A stretch of DNA of 64,000 nucleotides from Blasia pusilla (Eukaryota; Marchantiophyta; Marchantiopsida; Blasiales): assembly GCA_050084515.1 (NCBI GenBank), contig CM114273.1, positions 8,246,001 through 8,310,000 on the forward strand, written 5' to 3'. The notes under the pieces are model-generated. The model ran no database searches, had not been told where the DNA came from, and was given only the letters and a program-made list of their open reading frames with translations. Both the position numbers and the translations under genes were made by a program. Shown one piece after another: positions 1 through 11,075 of the stretch. Within the stretch, counting starts at the first letter, position 1. Every line of letters starts with the position of its first letter.

Positions 1-101
1 GGTATTTTCTTTTCAGCAATGAAATCATCGCTATCATCTGAAGTTTGTGCCTTCCCTGTAGTAGTGTCTTTGGTAGGTAGCTTCAGTTTTTTGCGCAATC
101 G

Positions 102-1113
102 TTATGATTTGTCTTTGGGCTCACTCTCCTCCTCTCCTGCAATTTTCCTCTTCCGAGGATTCTTGGGCTCGGTCGGTGGAGTCCCACTCAGCTTTGCCTT
201 CCCTTTCAATTTCGGATCTGATACTAGGGGGGCCTCTGCTACAGTCACCTCATGTGAGGTCGGATCATCGCCATGGTTGAAGAGAATGGTCAAAATAACT
301 CCAACTCCGCTTTCTCTCACTTTCTCTCTCTTGGCTCTTGGTCGGAGGACTTGCCTGATATCAAGCATGAGTTTCCTGTAGACATGCTTGCCCAATCCAC
401 CGGAATGCCTTCCCAAGCCCGACATGCCATTGATAACATGCTTGCAGGGACACACTCGGGGTTTGCTTTCATATGAAAGCAACGATTCAGTTGTAATAGT
501 AGTGCCCGAAAGTTCTCTGGCACAACACACCCTAGCTTGTATCCGTGGCTATTCTTGTCCAACTTGGTGAGGTACTTGGAATAAATTCTTGGCTCCTCTT
601 GATCAGTGTGTTGGCGCTCCATAAATAAGAATGAGCCAAGGTGCTTGAATTGGAAAGCATTTGCTATGAGTTCTGGAGAGATACATAACGCATACTCTGA
701 CATTGTATGCCCGTAGATTCGTCGAAGCATCCCCTCTGAAGTGTCGGGGTTGAACGTGCTCAAGAAGTTTATGACCATATCCTTATCACAGACGGTCCAA
801 TCCACCTCCCACACTCCAGCGACTCCCATGGTAACAACCATGTCCTTATCTACATTCTCCTCCAACCTAGCAAAGTCTGTCCGATAAATGACATCTTTTA
901 ATGGGAACCCTGCTTCTATAGCTTGACTTAGATGTTGTCCCTGCAAGAAATTAAGAAGAGGGAGATTGTATGGTAAATGCACCAAACCCAACTAAGCACA
1001 TCAGTGACAACTCTGATAGGACTTTCTATCAATGGGAGGGTATAGCCCTTGGTGAATACAAACATAGAATGTGAAGTACTTCCAATGGAGTTCTGTGAGA
1101 GCGAATAAATCAT
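102..1113 (-). pseudogene. Broken plant transposon-associated protein
   Basis: Three overlapping minus-strand frames (928-1113, 317-991, 102-530) read as one degraded protein. The first frame gives PLIESPIRVVTDVLSWV. The middle one gives a roughly 220-residue body ending in AWEGIPVDWA. The last continues with HVYRKLMLDIRQVLRPRAKR and a lysine-rich, acidic tail. The arrangement (VDWA, then an LTILFNHGDDPTSHE-like segment, then a charged tail) resembles the putative plant transposon protein domain (Pfam PF20167 as I recall it), found in degenerate plant retroelements. Two frame changes, near 960 and 400, would have to be repaired, so it is a relic. It lies outside the MULE array that begins at about 1200. 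The family assignment is from memory of motifs and is moderate at best. Confidence 0.4.
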
Positions 1114-1199
1114 CCAGATGTGACGACAACTAACCCAGGTTCAGACGCTGGAATTAAGCATGGAGTCTCATTTGACACTAGTAGAGGAGTATGCACCTG

Positions 1200-2040
1200 T
1201 GGGAAGTCCGATCCTTTAGGTAGATCCGTCGATTCGCCGCCGGACTGTGATTAGCAGCCGTCCAGAGAAGAGCCAGCCGCCTAGAACATAGCCGCCGGCC
1301 TGTGTATAGTAGCCGCCTAGAAAATAGCCGCCGACTTGTGATTAGCCGCCGTCCAGAGATTAGCCGGCGGACTATGATTAGCAGCCGTCCAGATAAGAGC
1401 CGTCGTCCCAACAATAGCCGCCGGCCTGTAATTAGCCGCCGTCCAGAGATAAGCCGCAGGACTGTGATTAGCAGCCGTCCAGAGAAGAGCCAGCCGCCTA
1501 GAACATAGCCGCCGGCCTGTGTATAGCAGCCGTCCAAAGAAGAGCCGTCATCCCAAAAATAGCCGCCGGCCTGTGTATAGCAGCCGCCTAGAAAGTAGCC
1601 GTCATCCCAACAATAGCCGCCGGCCTGTGATTAGCCGCCGTCCAGCGATTAGCCGCCGGACTATGATTAGCAGCCGTCCAGAGAAGAGCCATCCGCCTAG
1701 AACATAGCCGCCGGCCTGTGTATAGTAGGCGCCTAGAAAATAGCCGCCGGCCTGTGATTAGCAGCCGTCCAGAGAAGAGCCAGCCGCCTAGAACATAGCT
1801 GCCGGCCCGACAATAGCCGCCGTCCCGAGAGTAGCCGCCGGGCGTGTGAATTGCAGCCGTCCAGAGAAGAGCCTGCCGCCTAGAACATAGCCGCCGGCCT
1901 GTGATTAGCCCCCGTAAAAAAATAGCCGGCAGCCGCCTGTGACTAGCCCCCCGACAATAAGCCGCCCGGCAATAATAGCCCGGACTAGCCGCTGGCTGTG
2001 TGAATAGCAACCGTCCCGACAATAGCCGCCGGGCTTGAGA
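1200..2040. repeat. Left subterminal array of TAGCCGCC-type motifs
   Basis: About 840 bp are built almost wholly from short modules: TAGCCGCCGGCCTGTG, ATTAGCAGCCGTCCAGAGA, AGAGCCAGCCGCCTAGAACA and variants. A higher-order block (ATTAGCAGCCGTCCAGAGA, then GAGCCAGCCGCCTAGAACA) recurs at about 1250, 1467, 1665 and 1757. Spacing is irregular, so this is a shuffled array rather than a clean satellite. Open frames of 60-144 codons on both strands here are by-products of the repeat. The core AGCCGCC is identical to the plant GCC-box bound by AP2/ERF factors; a regulatory role is inference. Confidence 0.85.
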
Positions 2041-2297
2041 GGAGAAGGTAGGAGAGGGAGGGAAGGGAGTTAAACAAACAAAAGCCTCAGAAAGAGCGAG
2101 GTATAACGTTTGGTGATTTAGTTCTCGGCCTGTGATTAGCAGTCATGGAGAATATGCGTCACTCCAAGCCTGTTTCTTCTTGAACCGGGAAGGGTTTGGT
2201 CCATTATGGTTTGTGAACTTTAATACGTCACTAAGAACATACTTTGCATTCCAACATTAACAAATATCATAATTTTGCACACCAAGAAAAAAATGGG

Positions 2298-5200
2298 CTA
2301 CATATGACAATTCCATCTGAGTTTATAGATTTCTTTCTGCAATCTGACATTCTTTTTGACTTCCTCTGCCAAGCTAATATAAAATGCTTCTTCCTCTAGG
2401 TTCCACTGGGAATCAGTACCAAGTTCTACCAAGGATATGCCAGTATTTTGCTCCTCACAGTCATTAGACTCTTCATCAGATTCAGACTTCCCATAAACAA
2501 GAGAAACACTCGGAAATACTAGACTATTTGGTATGCGATTAGAGGCGCTATTACCAAGATCCATTGGAGTGGAAACATTCTCCATGGTAGACTGCACCAA
2601 ATTTCCCCCGATACAACACTACCCTTTACATTAAGTTCTTCAGTAGTATCTGCTCTAGTCTCTTGGGAATATAAACTTTCCACTCCTGAGTAAAGCCTAC
2701 TCTGATTTCCATACTCTGCTACAAACCGACTTGCATCGATCGCGTCTTCGTGTTGGGACATCGATATAGATCTCCCTACAAGTTGGTCGCCAAAGACTTG
2801 GCACGTTTTCCGATTATGCCCTTGAAGTGCACAATGGCCACAACGTCTTTCAAAAGTGCGGGCAACCCTTGTCGTTGGTGCCCTACGCCCGTTACGAATA
2901 CCTAACGGACCTCGTTGTGGGATATACTCATGCTGGGCACTCCCAACATCATCTTCATTCACAAACTCTTCATGTACAGGATAAGAAATCTCTTCACCAC
3001 CTCCTTGTCCTCTTCGTATCTCGCCACCTCTTCCACCAGGAAGGCGCACATAACGATGTCTACCACGCCGAACTGCAGGAAGGGGAGGTCGGCAATCCCA
3101 AGATGGTATGAGTTCATCACTCTTCACAACCGGTATACTGCTTTTGTAGATCTTCCTTATGAAGTCATTGGTCCAAATAGGATCAACAAGTTTCTGTGAG
3201 TCCATTCGAGTAATGACATCCCAAGCCATTACATGCGTACATGGCCAACAAGTATCTTGGAACTCTAGGCATGAACAACTGCACTCAGGATGCAAGCGAA
3301 CATGAAATTGGTGTGCACTACTTGTGGAAGTGACAAGTGCATTTGTTGCATCTGAGGCTAGTACATCAAAACTTTGACATTTGGCTTCATTCTCTCGATA
3401 ACGAATAAATGCATAAGTAGTCAGTTTGTTGGAGAACTTCTCTGGGTGACATGCCTCTACTTTTCTTGCTGCGTAAGTTTTCATCATGTAATTCCACAAC
3501 TCACGAGCAATGACAAGTGGAGGTCCCTCCCTGATAGGTTTGATGGTGGAATTTATGACCTCTACAAGATTTGAACTCACTTTGCCATAGCGTGGCAAAG
3601 GGAATACACACCTCGCAAACTTCTCTAGTCCTATCTCTCGTATGTACGAGGCTGCATCAGCTATTCGTAGAATATGATGCCTTTCCAATTCGTTAATCCA
3701 CATGTCATACCTGGAAAACAAGTTCCTCAATGGTTGTTAGCCGTTGTTAACCGCTGCATAACTGTGAATAACGCAATCAAAAAATAATTTGTCATTAGCC
3801 GCCGTCCACAAAGGGTTCAAATTCAGACGCCAATTTAGCTATAAATAGCCGCCGTCCTAACAAGGTATCAATTTACCAGCCATCCTAACAGTGAATAGCC
3901 TATAGGAAATAGCAGCCGTCCTAACTGTGGCTATCCTTTAGGGAATAGCAATCGTCTTTACTGTGAATAGCCACCGTCCTATAGAGGAGAGCAGTCCAAA
4001 TGAGTCGCAGCCTATGCAGTATTCCATCTCATTGAATATGCAAGACTCCCATATGCAAAATGTAAGGAAGAATAAAATGGATAGTTTGCTTACTTCTCCC
4101 TGGTCCTGGCGTAAATGCAGGCAATGAAAAATCCTTCGGCAACTTTTCCATACCGTGTTCGAACATTTTGTCTCAAATGTTGGGCACACATGCTATGTAT
4201 ATTTTGGGGGAATATTGTACGCACGGCGTGTAAAAGGCCTTTTTGTCTATCTGAAACAATAACAATTCTGGGATCATCTAAAGCTGGGATGGCTTTCTTC
4301 AGATGTGCACAAAACCATTCCCATTCCTCATTGTTCTCGCGAGGAGATATGCCAAATGCCAAAATGATCGTATTCGCATTTCCATCCAACATGGACGCAA
4401 TGAAAATCTGCATGGGATACTTCCTATTCTTTGTATGGCACGCATCCAAGCCAACTACCTTTTGCACATAAGGAATGATGTTCTTCATGGCAGATGGACA
4501 AATAAATAGCCTCTTGAAGATGGAAGATTCTAAATTCCAAACATCCCAAGTAGCGGTGGCAAAGGGGTCGGCTTCCTTTACTGCCTGTATGAAAGAGGAA
4601 TCAAATGGAAACCTGCTCGTTCACCTCCATTCATCCAATCCCGACATATTTCTTTGCATCTCCATGCAGGAAAGTAAGTTGTTCGCTTCTTGTACGTCTG
4701 CGCAAGGACTTCTACAAGGCTACCTCTGTGGGATGCTTGGTTGGTTTACAACCCTATCTGCTAATACCATTGATAACCACTTTGCCTTGTGGGTAGGACC
4801 CCTCCATGTATGAATGTGCCCCGGACAAGTGTGTTCCAAATTACACACCGTTATCTCACATAGGCATGTACTTTTATGTCGTTGGCAACGGACCCTCCAC
4901 TCACAAACTTCATCTTTACATGATGTACCATTCTCCTTCCCTAAGAGTATGTACCTAGCAAATTGACCACATGCCCCATTCTTGGCGGTGGGGACTCTCG
5001 CTTCACCACTCTTTCTCCTTTTCTCCGTGGGAACGTCTAAGCTTACGCTTGGTTCTGAGAAAGAATTCTTGAAAATTGTCTGGTTCGGCCTCTTACTATG
5101 TTGAGGTCTCCACGAGATCCCCATTCCACATGCAAGCCTCGAGATACGTGGGTCTTGAAATTCTTCAATATGTCCCCCAATATCTCCAAGCGAGGATCCA

Positions 5201-5673
5201 AACACATTAACTGCAACTTCGTTGACATTAACCGCCGTGCTCCCCCTAATATCATGCGGCTTCTTTCCACTGTGATTAGCAGCCGTTGAATATTCCTGAA
5301 TATTTTCCTCCAATCCTCCCGTGTCGGACATGTTGTTAATACCATGGCATACAAAACTACATTTCTTCACAAGAGTATCCTCCCTCTTAGGATACGTTCC
5401 ATTTCTTGAAGTCGTCGAACCGCTAGAGGGTTTGTCCTCATGGAAAATAGGAAGGCCTTTGCCTCTGATCTTTGCGCCAAATCTACATATTCTAAGCCGG
5501 TACCATTTCTTGCTGCGTGCGCAATGCTTCGCTCTATAATTCAGCGAGCACCAACAATCTAGTGAAAACTCAAACTCATCGAAGCTGCGGAACACTTGCT
5601 TCAATTGTATCCGCTCGGCATGCCTCCTTACTGCACATGATGACCCAGGGTTGTTAATGAATCTAACTTTCAC
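2298..5673 (-). CDS. MULE transposase (MuDR type), frameshifted
   Basis: The protein would cut and paste the element through a DDE/RNase H-fold core. Three blocks are visible. 4720-5673 is the N-terminal region with the MuDR zinc-binding pattern (CKDEVCEWRVRC, then LEHTCPGH). 4090-4612 is the core: GLDACHTKNRKYP with the first Asp, IVSDRQKGLLHAV with the second Asp, and HSMCAQHLRQN. 2519-3730 supplies the likely catalytic Glu in SSNLVEVINST, a SWIM zinc finger (CSCLEFQDTCWPCTH) and a CCHC knuckle (CGHCALQGHNRKTC). Between about 4610 and 4740 the homologous reading (YKKRTTYFPAWRCKE) is in another frame, so two compensating frameshifts are present. The acidic C-terminal tail (2298-2600) is also in a different frame from the knuckle block. 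The 3731-4089 gap is an intron or insertion holding more array motifs. The family call is firm; integrity is not. Confidence 0.8.
3735..4000. repeat. AGCCGCCGTCC motifs within the transposase gene
   Basis: Between two transposase coding blocks there are several spaced copies of AATAGCCGCCGTCC and variants, for example at about 3798, 3846, 3911, 3946 and 3967. They belong to the same motif family as the left array. The segment interrupts the coding frame, so it behaves as an intron or an inserted piece of array. Confidence 0.7.
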
Positions 5674-5739
5674 AGCGGCTGATGACTACGCCACGCCAAT
5701 ACAAATCGCAAAATGAAGACTTACATTATGTCATCCAAA

Positions 5740-6990
5740 TATCCACTACGGCGGCTACTGTGAGTAGGCTAACCTCTGAGAAGTTCAAGACAACTGCAAC
5801 GGCGGCTATTCAGAGTAGGCTGACCTTTCAGGAATAAAAAACAACTGCAATGGCTGCTATTTAGGCGGCTATTCTGAGTACTATCACCTCTTACTGCAAC
5901 GGCAACTGCTTTGAGTAGGCTCATCTATCAGGAGTACGAACAACTACAACGGAGGATACTCTGAGTAGCCTCACCTTTGAAGAGAACAAAATTACTACAA
6001 CGGCGGCTATTTCGGAGGCTAGTCGAAGTAGCCCAATATCTCCCAAAACCCAAACCACCTACAACGACGGCTAATTCGGCGGCTATTCTGAGTTGGCTCA
6101 CCTCTAGTAAAAGTTAGACATCTACAACGGTGGCTAATTTGGTGACTATTCTGAGTTAGCTCACCTCTGAAGAGAACAAAAACAACTAAAACGGCGGCTA
6201 ATTTGGTGGCTATTCTGAGTTGGCTCGCCTCTCATGAAAACAAAACGACAACAACGGCGGCTATTTCGGTGGTTATTCTGAGAAGCCCAATCTCTCCCAA
6301 AACCAAAACAACTACAAGGGCGGCTAATTCGGCGGCTATTCTGAGTTGGCTCACCTCTAGGGAAAGTTAGACATCTACAACGGTGGCTAATTCGGTGACT
6401 ATTCTGAGTTAGCTCACCTCTGAAGACAACAAAACAACTACAACGGCGGCTAATTCGGCGACAAATCTGATTTAGCTCACCTCTGAAAAGATCAAAACAA
6501 CTACAACGGCGGCTAATTTGGCGGCTATTCTGAGTTGGCTCACCTCTGAAGAGAACAAAAAAACTACAACGGCGGCTAATTTGGAGGCTATTCTGAGTTG
6601 GCTCGCCTCTCATGACAACAAAACAACAACAACGGCGGCTATCTCGGTGGTTATTCTCAGTAGGCTAAGCTCTCAAGAAAGGAAATCAATTACAAATGCG
6701 GCTAAGTCGAACACTCTTATGACTAGGCTCAACTCTCAAGACAACAATAATACTACAACAGCGGCTAATTCGGAGGCTAATTTGAGAAGGCGACCCTCTC
6801 AGGATAACTACAAAACTACCACGGCAGCTAATTCGGCGGCTATATTGTGAGGAGGCTTACATCTCAGGAAATCAAAATAACTACAACAGCGGATATTTTC
6901 CCGGCTATTCTGAGTAGGATCACCTCTCAGAAAATGAATAATCTACAACGACGGCTATTTCGATTATGGTGGCGGCTATTGCGACAATAA
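5740..6990. repeat. Right subterminal array, about 62-bp units with GGCGGCTA
   Basis: Units of roughly 60-65 bp are repeated about twenty times. Each has ACTACAACGGCGGCTAATT, a second CGGCGGCTATT, then CTGAGTTGGCTCACCTCT and an A-rich spacer such as GAAGAGAACAAAA. Units are most regular from about 6050 to 6650 and decay on both sides. The core GGCGGCTA is the complement of the left-array core. Long open frames on both strands (for example 6161-6613 minus and 6518-6850 plus) arise because the period is close to a multiple of three; they are not genes. Confidence 0.9.
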
Positions 6991-7304
6991 TCATCATTTC
7001 TGGATCGAGTTTCCATCTTGGCGGCTATTTTGACGCCCACTAACCCCGGCGTCATCTTACCTTCTTCCAAGCTGAACCCTTCGAGACAGGGATCATTCTT
7101 GGACGTGGAGGCTCGCCATAACTCGAAAGCAGCTAATGACTCTATTGATGATGGCCTTCGTTCATAAGATCCACAATTTTGGTCTTTGCGACTAGAACCA
7201 GAAAATCCATTGTCATCTAGAGGAAAATGTTGTCTGCTCAAGTCTGGAAAATCGTCATTAGTACACCAGAGGTCAAGATGTTTGGGTAGCTCGACACCAT
7301 CCAT
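6927..7304 (-). CDS. Hypothetical protein or exon next to the MULE array
   Basis: A 125-codon minus-strand frame begins MDGVELPKHLDLWCTNDDF and is rich in Asp, Ser and Leu for its first 80 residues, with a composition unlike the repeats. It then runs into the right array (RNDDYCRNSRHHNRN), where it is repeat-derived. I recognise no domain. It could be an upstream exon of the MULE transposase, a captured host fragment, or chance. Weakly supported. Confidence 0.25.
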   Translation of the reverse strand: MDGVELPKHLDLWCTNDDFPDLSRQHFPLDDNGFSGSSRKDQNCGSYERRPSSIESLAAFELWRASTSKNDPCLEGFSLEEGKMTPGLVGVKIAAKMETRSRNDDYCRNSRHHNRNSRRCRLFIF

Positions 7305-8739
7305 TCTCTAATCAAGCTTATGAACAGTAAACACTGATTAGTAAAAAAATTAACATGTGCCAGAGAGTGTAAGTACGAGTGTTGATCACGATTTGCATGA
7401 TCAACAGTCCTAACTCGAAAGTGACAAACCCTAACTCGGGATTGTTCCTATATCCAAAATATTTGGGCTAGAGTAACTACGTAGAAGAACATTTCTACCA
7501 ACCGGTGGGAACTCTGACGTGGGAGTTCATAGGGGCCACTCAAGCAAGAGATTTTGTAGGGGGGCCACTTAAGCAAATCCTGACTTGGGGAAGGAAGAAA
7601 AAAAATTTGAATGTGTGTGCAGTATATTAATCACATCCGTGCATTGTACGATCTCTATACTAGTGTTGAACGGAGCGTCCTCGCTTGAGACGTAGAATGA
7701 GACGGATGGAAATCTCGACAGAAGTATAGCGGCCCCTTCTCTCAAGGAGCTACACATAGGGGTCATCTTATCTAATTATCCCCAACTTTGCAACTAATAT
7801 CTTCTCCCCCACACCCCCCCATTTTCTCATTTTAACTAGTTTGGCACGGAGGGGAAACACCCCTTTTTTTCTTTCAAGGTGTGGCCTTGTCATTCCCCAT
7901 TCTTTTTATATTTCCCCTTTTTATGCAAATATATTTTTTTGTGCTTTTTTCTGGTTGTGGGTTCTCATGGTGCTACTAATAGTATTACCTTTGTGACCAT
8001 GTGATGTATTTGGTTAGAAGAATCCTATCCTTCTAGGTATTATTTTTAATAGAAAAACCTGATTTTCAATTAAAAATAAATGTTTTAAAAACAATTGAGA
8101 AAAAAAATCTTAAATCCATCCCTTTCTCTCTTTCCCTCTTAAATTAACCACTTACCTTTTTTTCCCGTATTGATGTCCTTTATTTCTATTTTTAATTTGT
8201 TTTTCTTCCCTTATCCTCTTGAAAATTAAAGTTCTCCCTCCCTTAAACCACTTAATTTTACCCCCCTTGGTATTCCTACATTATTGAAAAGTTATCCTTT
8301 GATCTCTTTCACTCCCCTATTTAAACTTATGATCTCTTCCCCTCCCCTCTTTCCATGTATTGATTACATTTTTACCCAAACCCTCCATATTTTATAAATT
8401 TTCCATTTCTCTCTCTCGCCCCTTTGAAATTTGAAAATAAAATTAAGCTATCATTTCCCCTTTATATGATAGAGGAGTTTAACTTATCTCATACCTATCA
8501 CATCTTAGTTTATCGTTAGGTAGAGTTCTACTACGTCGACGACATAGCAAGTCAAGAAATTGTCAAGTATAACTTCCTCTTCAGGTGTGAGATGAAGTGG
8601 AAGTCAGGTTCGTTATGTCGGGAATGTCATTTCTAGTGATTTCCTTGGATTTTGGCCTTTGTCAACCACTGAAAAATTGAGCAGGTCAAGGGCCAACCAA
8701 TAACATGTGCATGCAGGTTATCGGTGGACTGGTTATTTT

Positions 8740-8845
8740 TAGGTACGTCCTATATAGAGAAGGGAGATGGCTTTCTCAAGCCATCTTTCTCATGTTGGGC
8801 TCGTGTGAGCTAGGAACTAGGGTGCTAACGTCCGAATTCCCTCAT
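8740..8845 (-). repeat. Dispersed repeat with AGATGGCTT hairpin, copy 1
   Basis: The complement of this segment contains AACATGAGAAAGATGGCTTG followed by the inverted half AGCCATCT. A second copy lies at about 50650-50780 on the plus strand. Both share flanks including GCTAGCACC-like and CTCACAC sequences. A partial copy of the hairpin is also seen at 8938-8975. The repeat may be part of an LTR or a small non-autonomous element. Confidence 0.55.
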
Positions 8846-10679
8846 AGCGGAGGATGGGTGAGACGTCGATTCAATATGCCGATGTAGATTTAAGAGTGGA
8901 GGTTTAGGCCGCGTGAGCCGCTTTTACTCTGATTTCTACATGAGAAAGATGGCTTGAGAAATCCATCTTTAAAGTGTTGTGTTGATGTGATTAGCGATAC
9001 GTATTGTGTAGCAATGTGTATGCACACAGAGTACCTCCTTGTATATCGCTTGTATGATGGCAAAAGCAACTCATCTGTCAAGTTTTGACATAAGATGTTA
9101 GAACTCCATGTGATATCCTATGTCACATGAGGTTTCATCCGTACTCACAAATGGATATCCGATCCCTTCTTGACGACTTGGCCAAACAATTGACTTTGAA
9201 TTGAATTGTTATACAATGTTGGGGGCCCAAGTGCTTGCACACCCCACAACTTACCTCCTTAAACTTCCTCTTGCACATATGGCACTGTTGCAGTTACATC
9301 TGGCCGGTTGAGTCACACAAGCCTTAACATATCGTGCTAATCCCCATGATCCTCATTCCTATGCAGCCCAATATAGAGACAAGAAAAGTAGAAAGTGCAA
9401 GTGGGTACCCATGCAATTTATTGGATTGAAGGGATGGAAATGAAGAGAAGTATAAACATGGAATCCCAAAAATAGAAAAAAAGCGAAGGAAATTTTTTTA
9501 TTATATCTTTTCAACCATGGAAATATCAGTGATTTAAAATTTTTAAAGTTGGTTGTTAGTTGGATATTCCTCATGATGGAAATTTGACGTGAAAATGTTT
9601 TTGAGTGGATATCTCTAGTTGCAATAAGTCAGACAAATGAAGGACTCACATACGATGATATGAGGCCCTTGGACAAAAGTAAAAAACATCGATATTGACA
9701 TGCAATAAGCTAACCCAAATAATGGTACATATAGTTTCCAATTGAATCCTTTTGACAAAGAAAATGTGCCATGAAGTCCCTTTATTTTCAAAACGAAAAT
9801 TTTCTTATCCTATTTCCTGAAAAAAGAGTCTACGCTTTTCCCTTCTTGATTTGGGAAATCCTCTTATCCTTTTCCAATACCTATCTCTCCTTACATTTCA
9901 AAAATAAAATCACCATCATTGTTTTGAAAAAATCTTCTTTGATCCTATATATTCTAATCCCTCCCCTTTAGTCTTTGACCCATGCCAACTAGATCAACTT
10001 TAGTCTCAAGACACAACTAGATCAACCTATTGATCACAAGATTTTGCATGTGTTGCTCAAGGAAAAATTAGCTCAAAAGTATAAATCTAAAAAATGAATA
10101 TGTAAATATAAATCAGAAGAAAATAGAGGTAGGGGACGCCGGAGAGGGTGAAGTTATGAGGTAAAATAGAGATAAAACTAAGAAAGAAATTTGGTAGCTA
10201 GGTTAAAAAATATGGAATGAACATGCAAGGACCGAATTTTCTCTTAAATCCCAAAAATAGATCGACTGCCGAAAGGGCCTTAAGAAGAATTTGTAAGTTC
10301 TTCGCAATGCTTGGTTCACAAGGTTGCATGGAATCAGACATGCCCAACAGGTCCCATGCCCGGGTTTTTTTGGTACCCAAGTGGGCTGGGCGATGACGCG
10401 GGCTTGGGATGCACGAACGGGTGCAAGCTTAGATTAAAGGAGACGGGCAGGAATCAACCAATACGTAGCCCATCATATGCGGGCCCAAGCCTGCCCTGCG
10501 TGGGCCTATTGCAGGCCAATGTGGGCTTAGGCGGGCTGGTATGGGCTACAAAACGAGCGATGCATTCTTAGACTAGTGGGTGTATGCTGGTTGAGCCCAA
10601 GTATATGTTGCAAGTGGGGCGGGCTTGAGTGCAGGCCATGGTTGCACAAAAACAGACGTGTTTGTCCCTAGGACGGACT

Positions 10680-11075
10680 TGGAAGGACAAGTTTGGACAT
10701 GTCCACAGACACGAATCGCAAGAGGTGGGGCCCACACTTTATAGCTAATGGTAGAAGGCATGGTAGGGGCAGGCGGGATAATAAGGAGGGAAGGAGGTAG
10801 GTAGTGAAGGTGGAGGGAGAAAGAAATGGAAAAGTGCGGACCACCGAGGTAAGTGGGAGGATGAGAAAGAAGGGGAAGGTGGGGCCCATATGGACAAGTC
10901 CTTCTATAGGACGTACCTAAGTTCACGGACATGGACATGTCCACGGACACAGATTTTATCCATATGCAACCTCGGTGCGAGCCGTGGGTACTCGCTCCCG
11001 TACAAACATGACCAGCCTAGGGAAGGACAAGTCTTGAAGTCCTCAAATATGGACATGTCCACGGACAAAGACTTT
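10680..11075. repeat. Three copies of a GGACATGTCC-centred repeat
   Basis: The palindrome GGACATGTCC followed by ACGGACA or ACAGACAC occurs at about 10695, 10932 and 11050, each with GGACAAGT or GACAAGTC nearby. The two later copies share a longer context (ATGGACATGTCCACGGACA). A related inverted copy (GCATGTCCACACTTGTC) is at about 22722. This is a small dispersed repeat family of unknown type. Confidence 0.5.

Larger units (their letters stand above)
1200..7000 (-). mobile_element. Mutator-like (MULE) DNA transposon with arrayed subterminal repeats
   Basis: A MuDR-type transposase on the minus strand (2298-5673) is flanked by two long GC-rich arrays. The left array repeats TAGCCGCC-type motifs and the right array repeats the complement GGCGGCTA. 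The arrays therefore face each other as one large inverted structure, although their unit lengths and spacers differ. I could not identify exact terminal bases or a 9-11 bp target duplication, so the ends are set to the limits of the arrays. The arrays are probably subterminal transposase-binding or promoter regions. The transposase carries apparent frameshifts, so autonomy of this copy is doubtful. Confidence 0.7.

Noticed and set aside
1178-2022. Arg-rich open frames on both strands (119, 68, 62 and 144 codons)
   Set aside because: Produced by the TAGCCGCC array; composition is periodic and there is no conserved start or domain.
1200-2040. CRISPR-like array
   Set aside because: Units are irregular, spacers are not unique, and the locus is a plant transposon end.
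6161-6850. Open frames of 150 and 110 codons in the right array
   Set aside because: Same cause: the repeat period keeps frames open on both strands.
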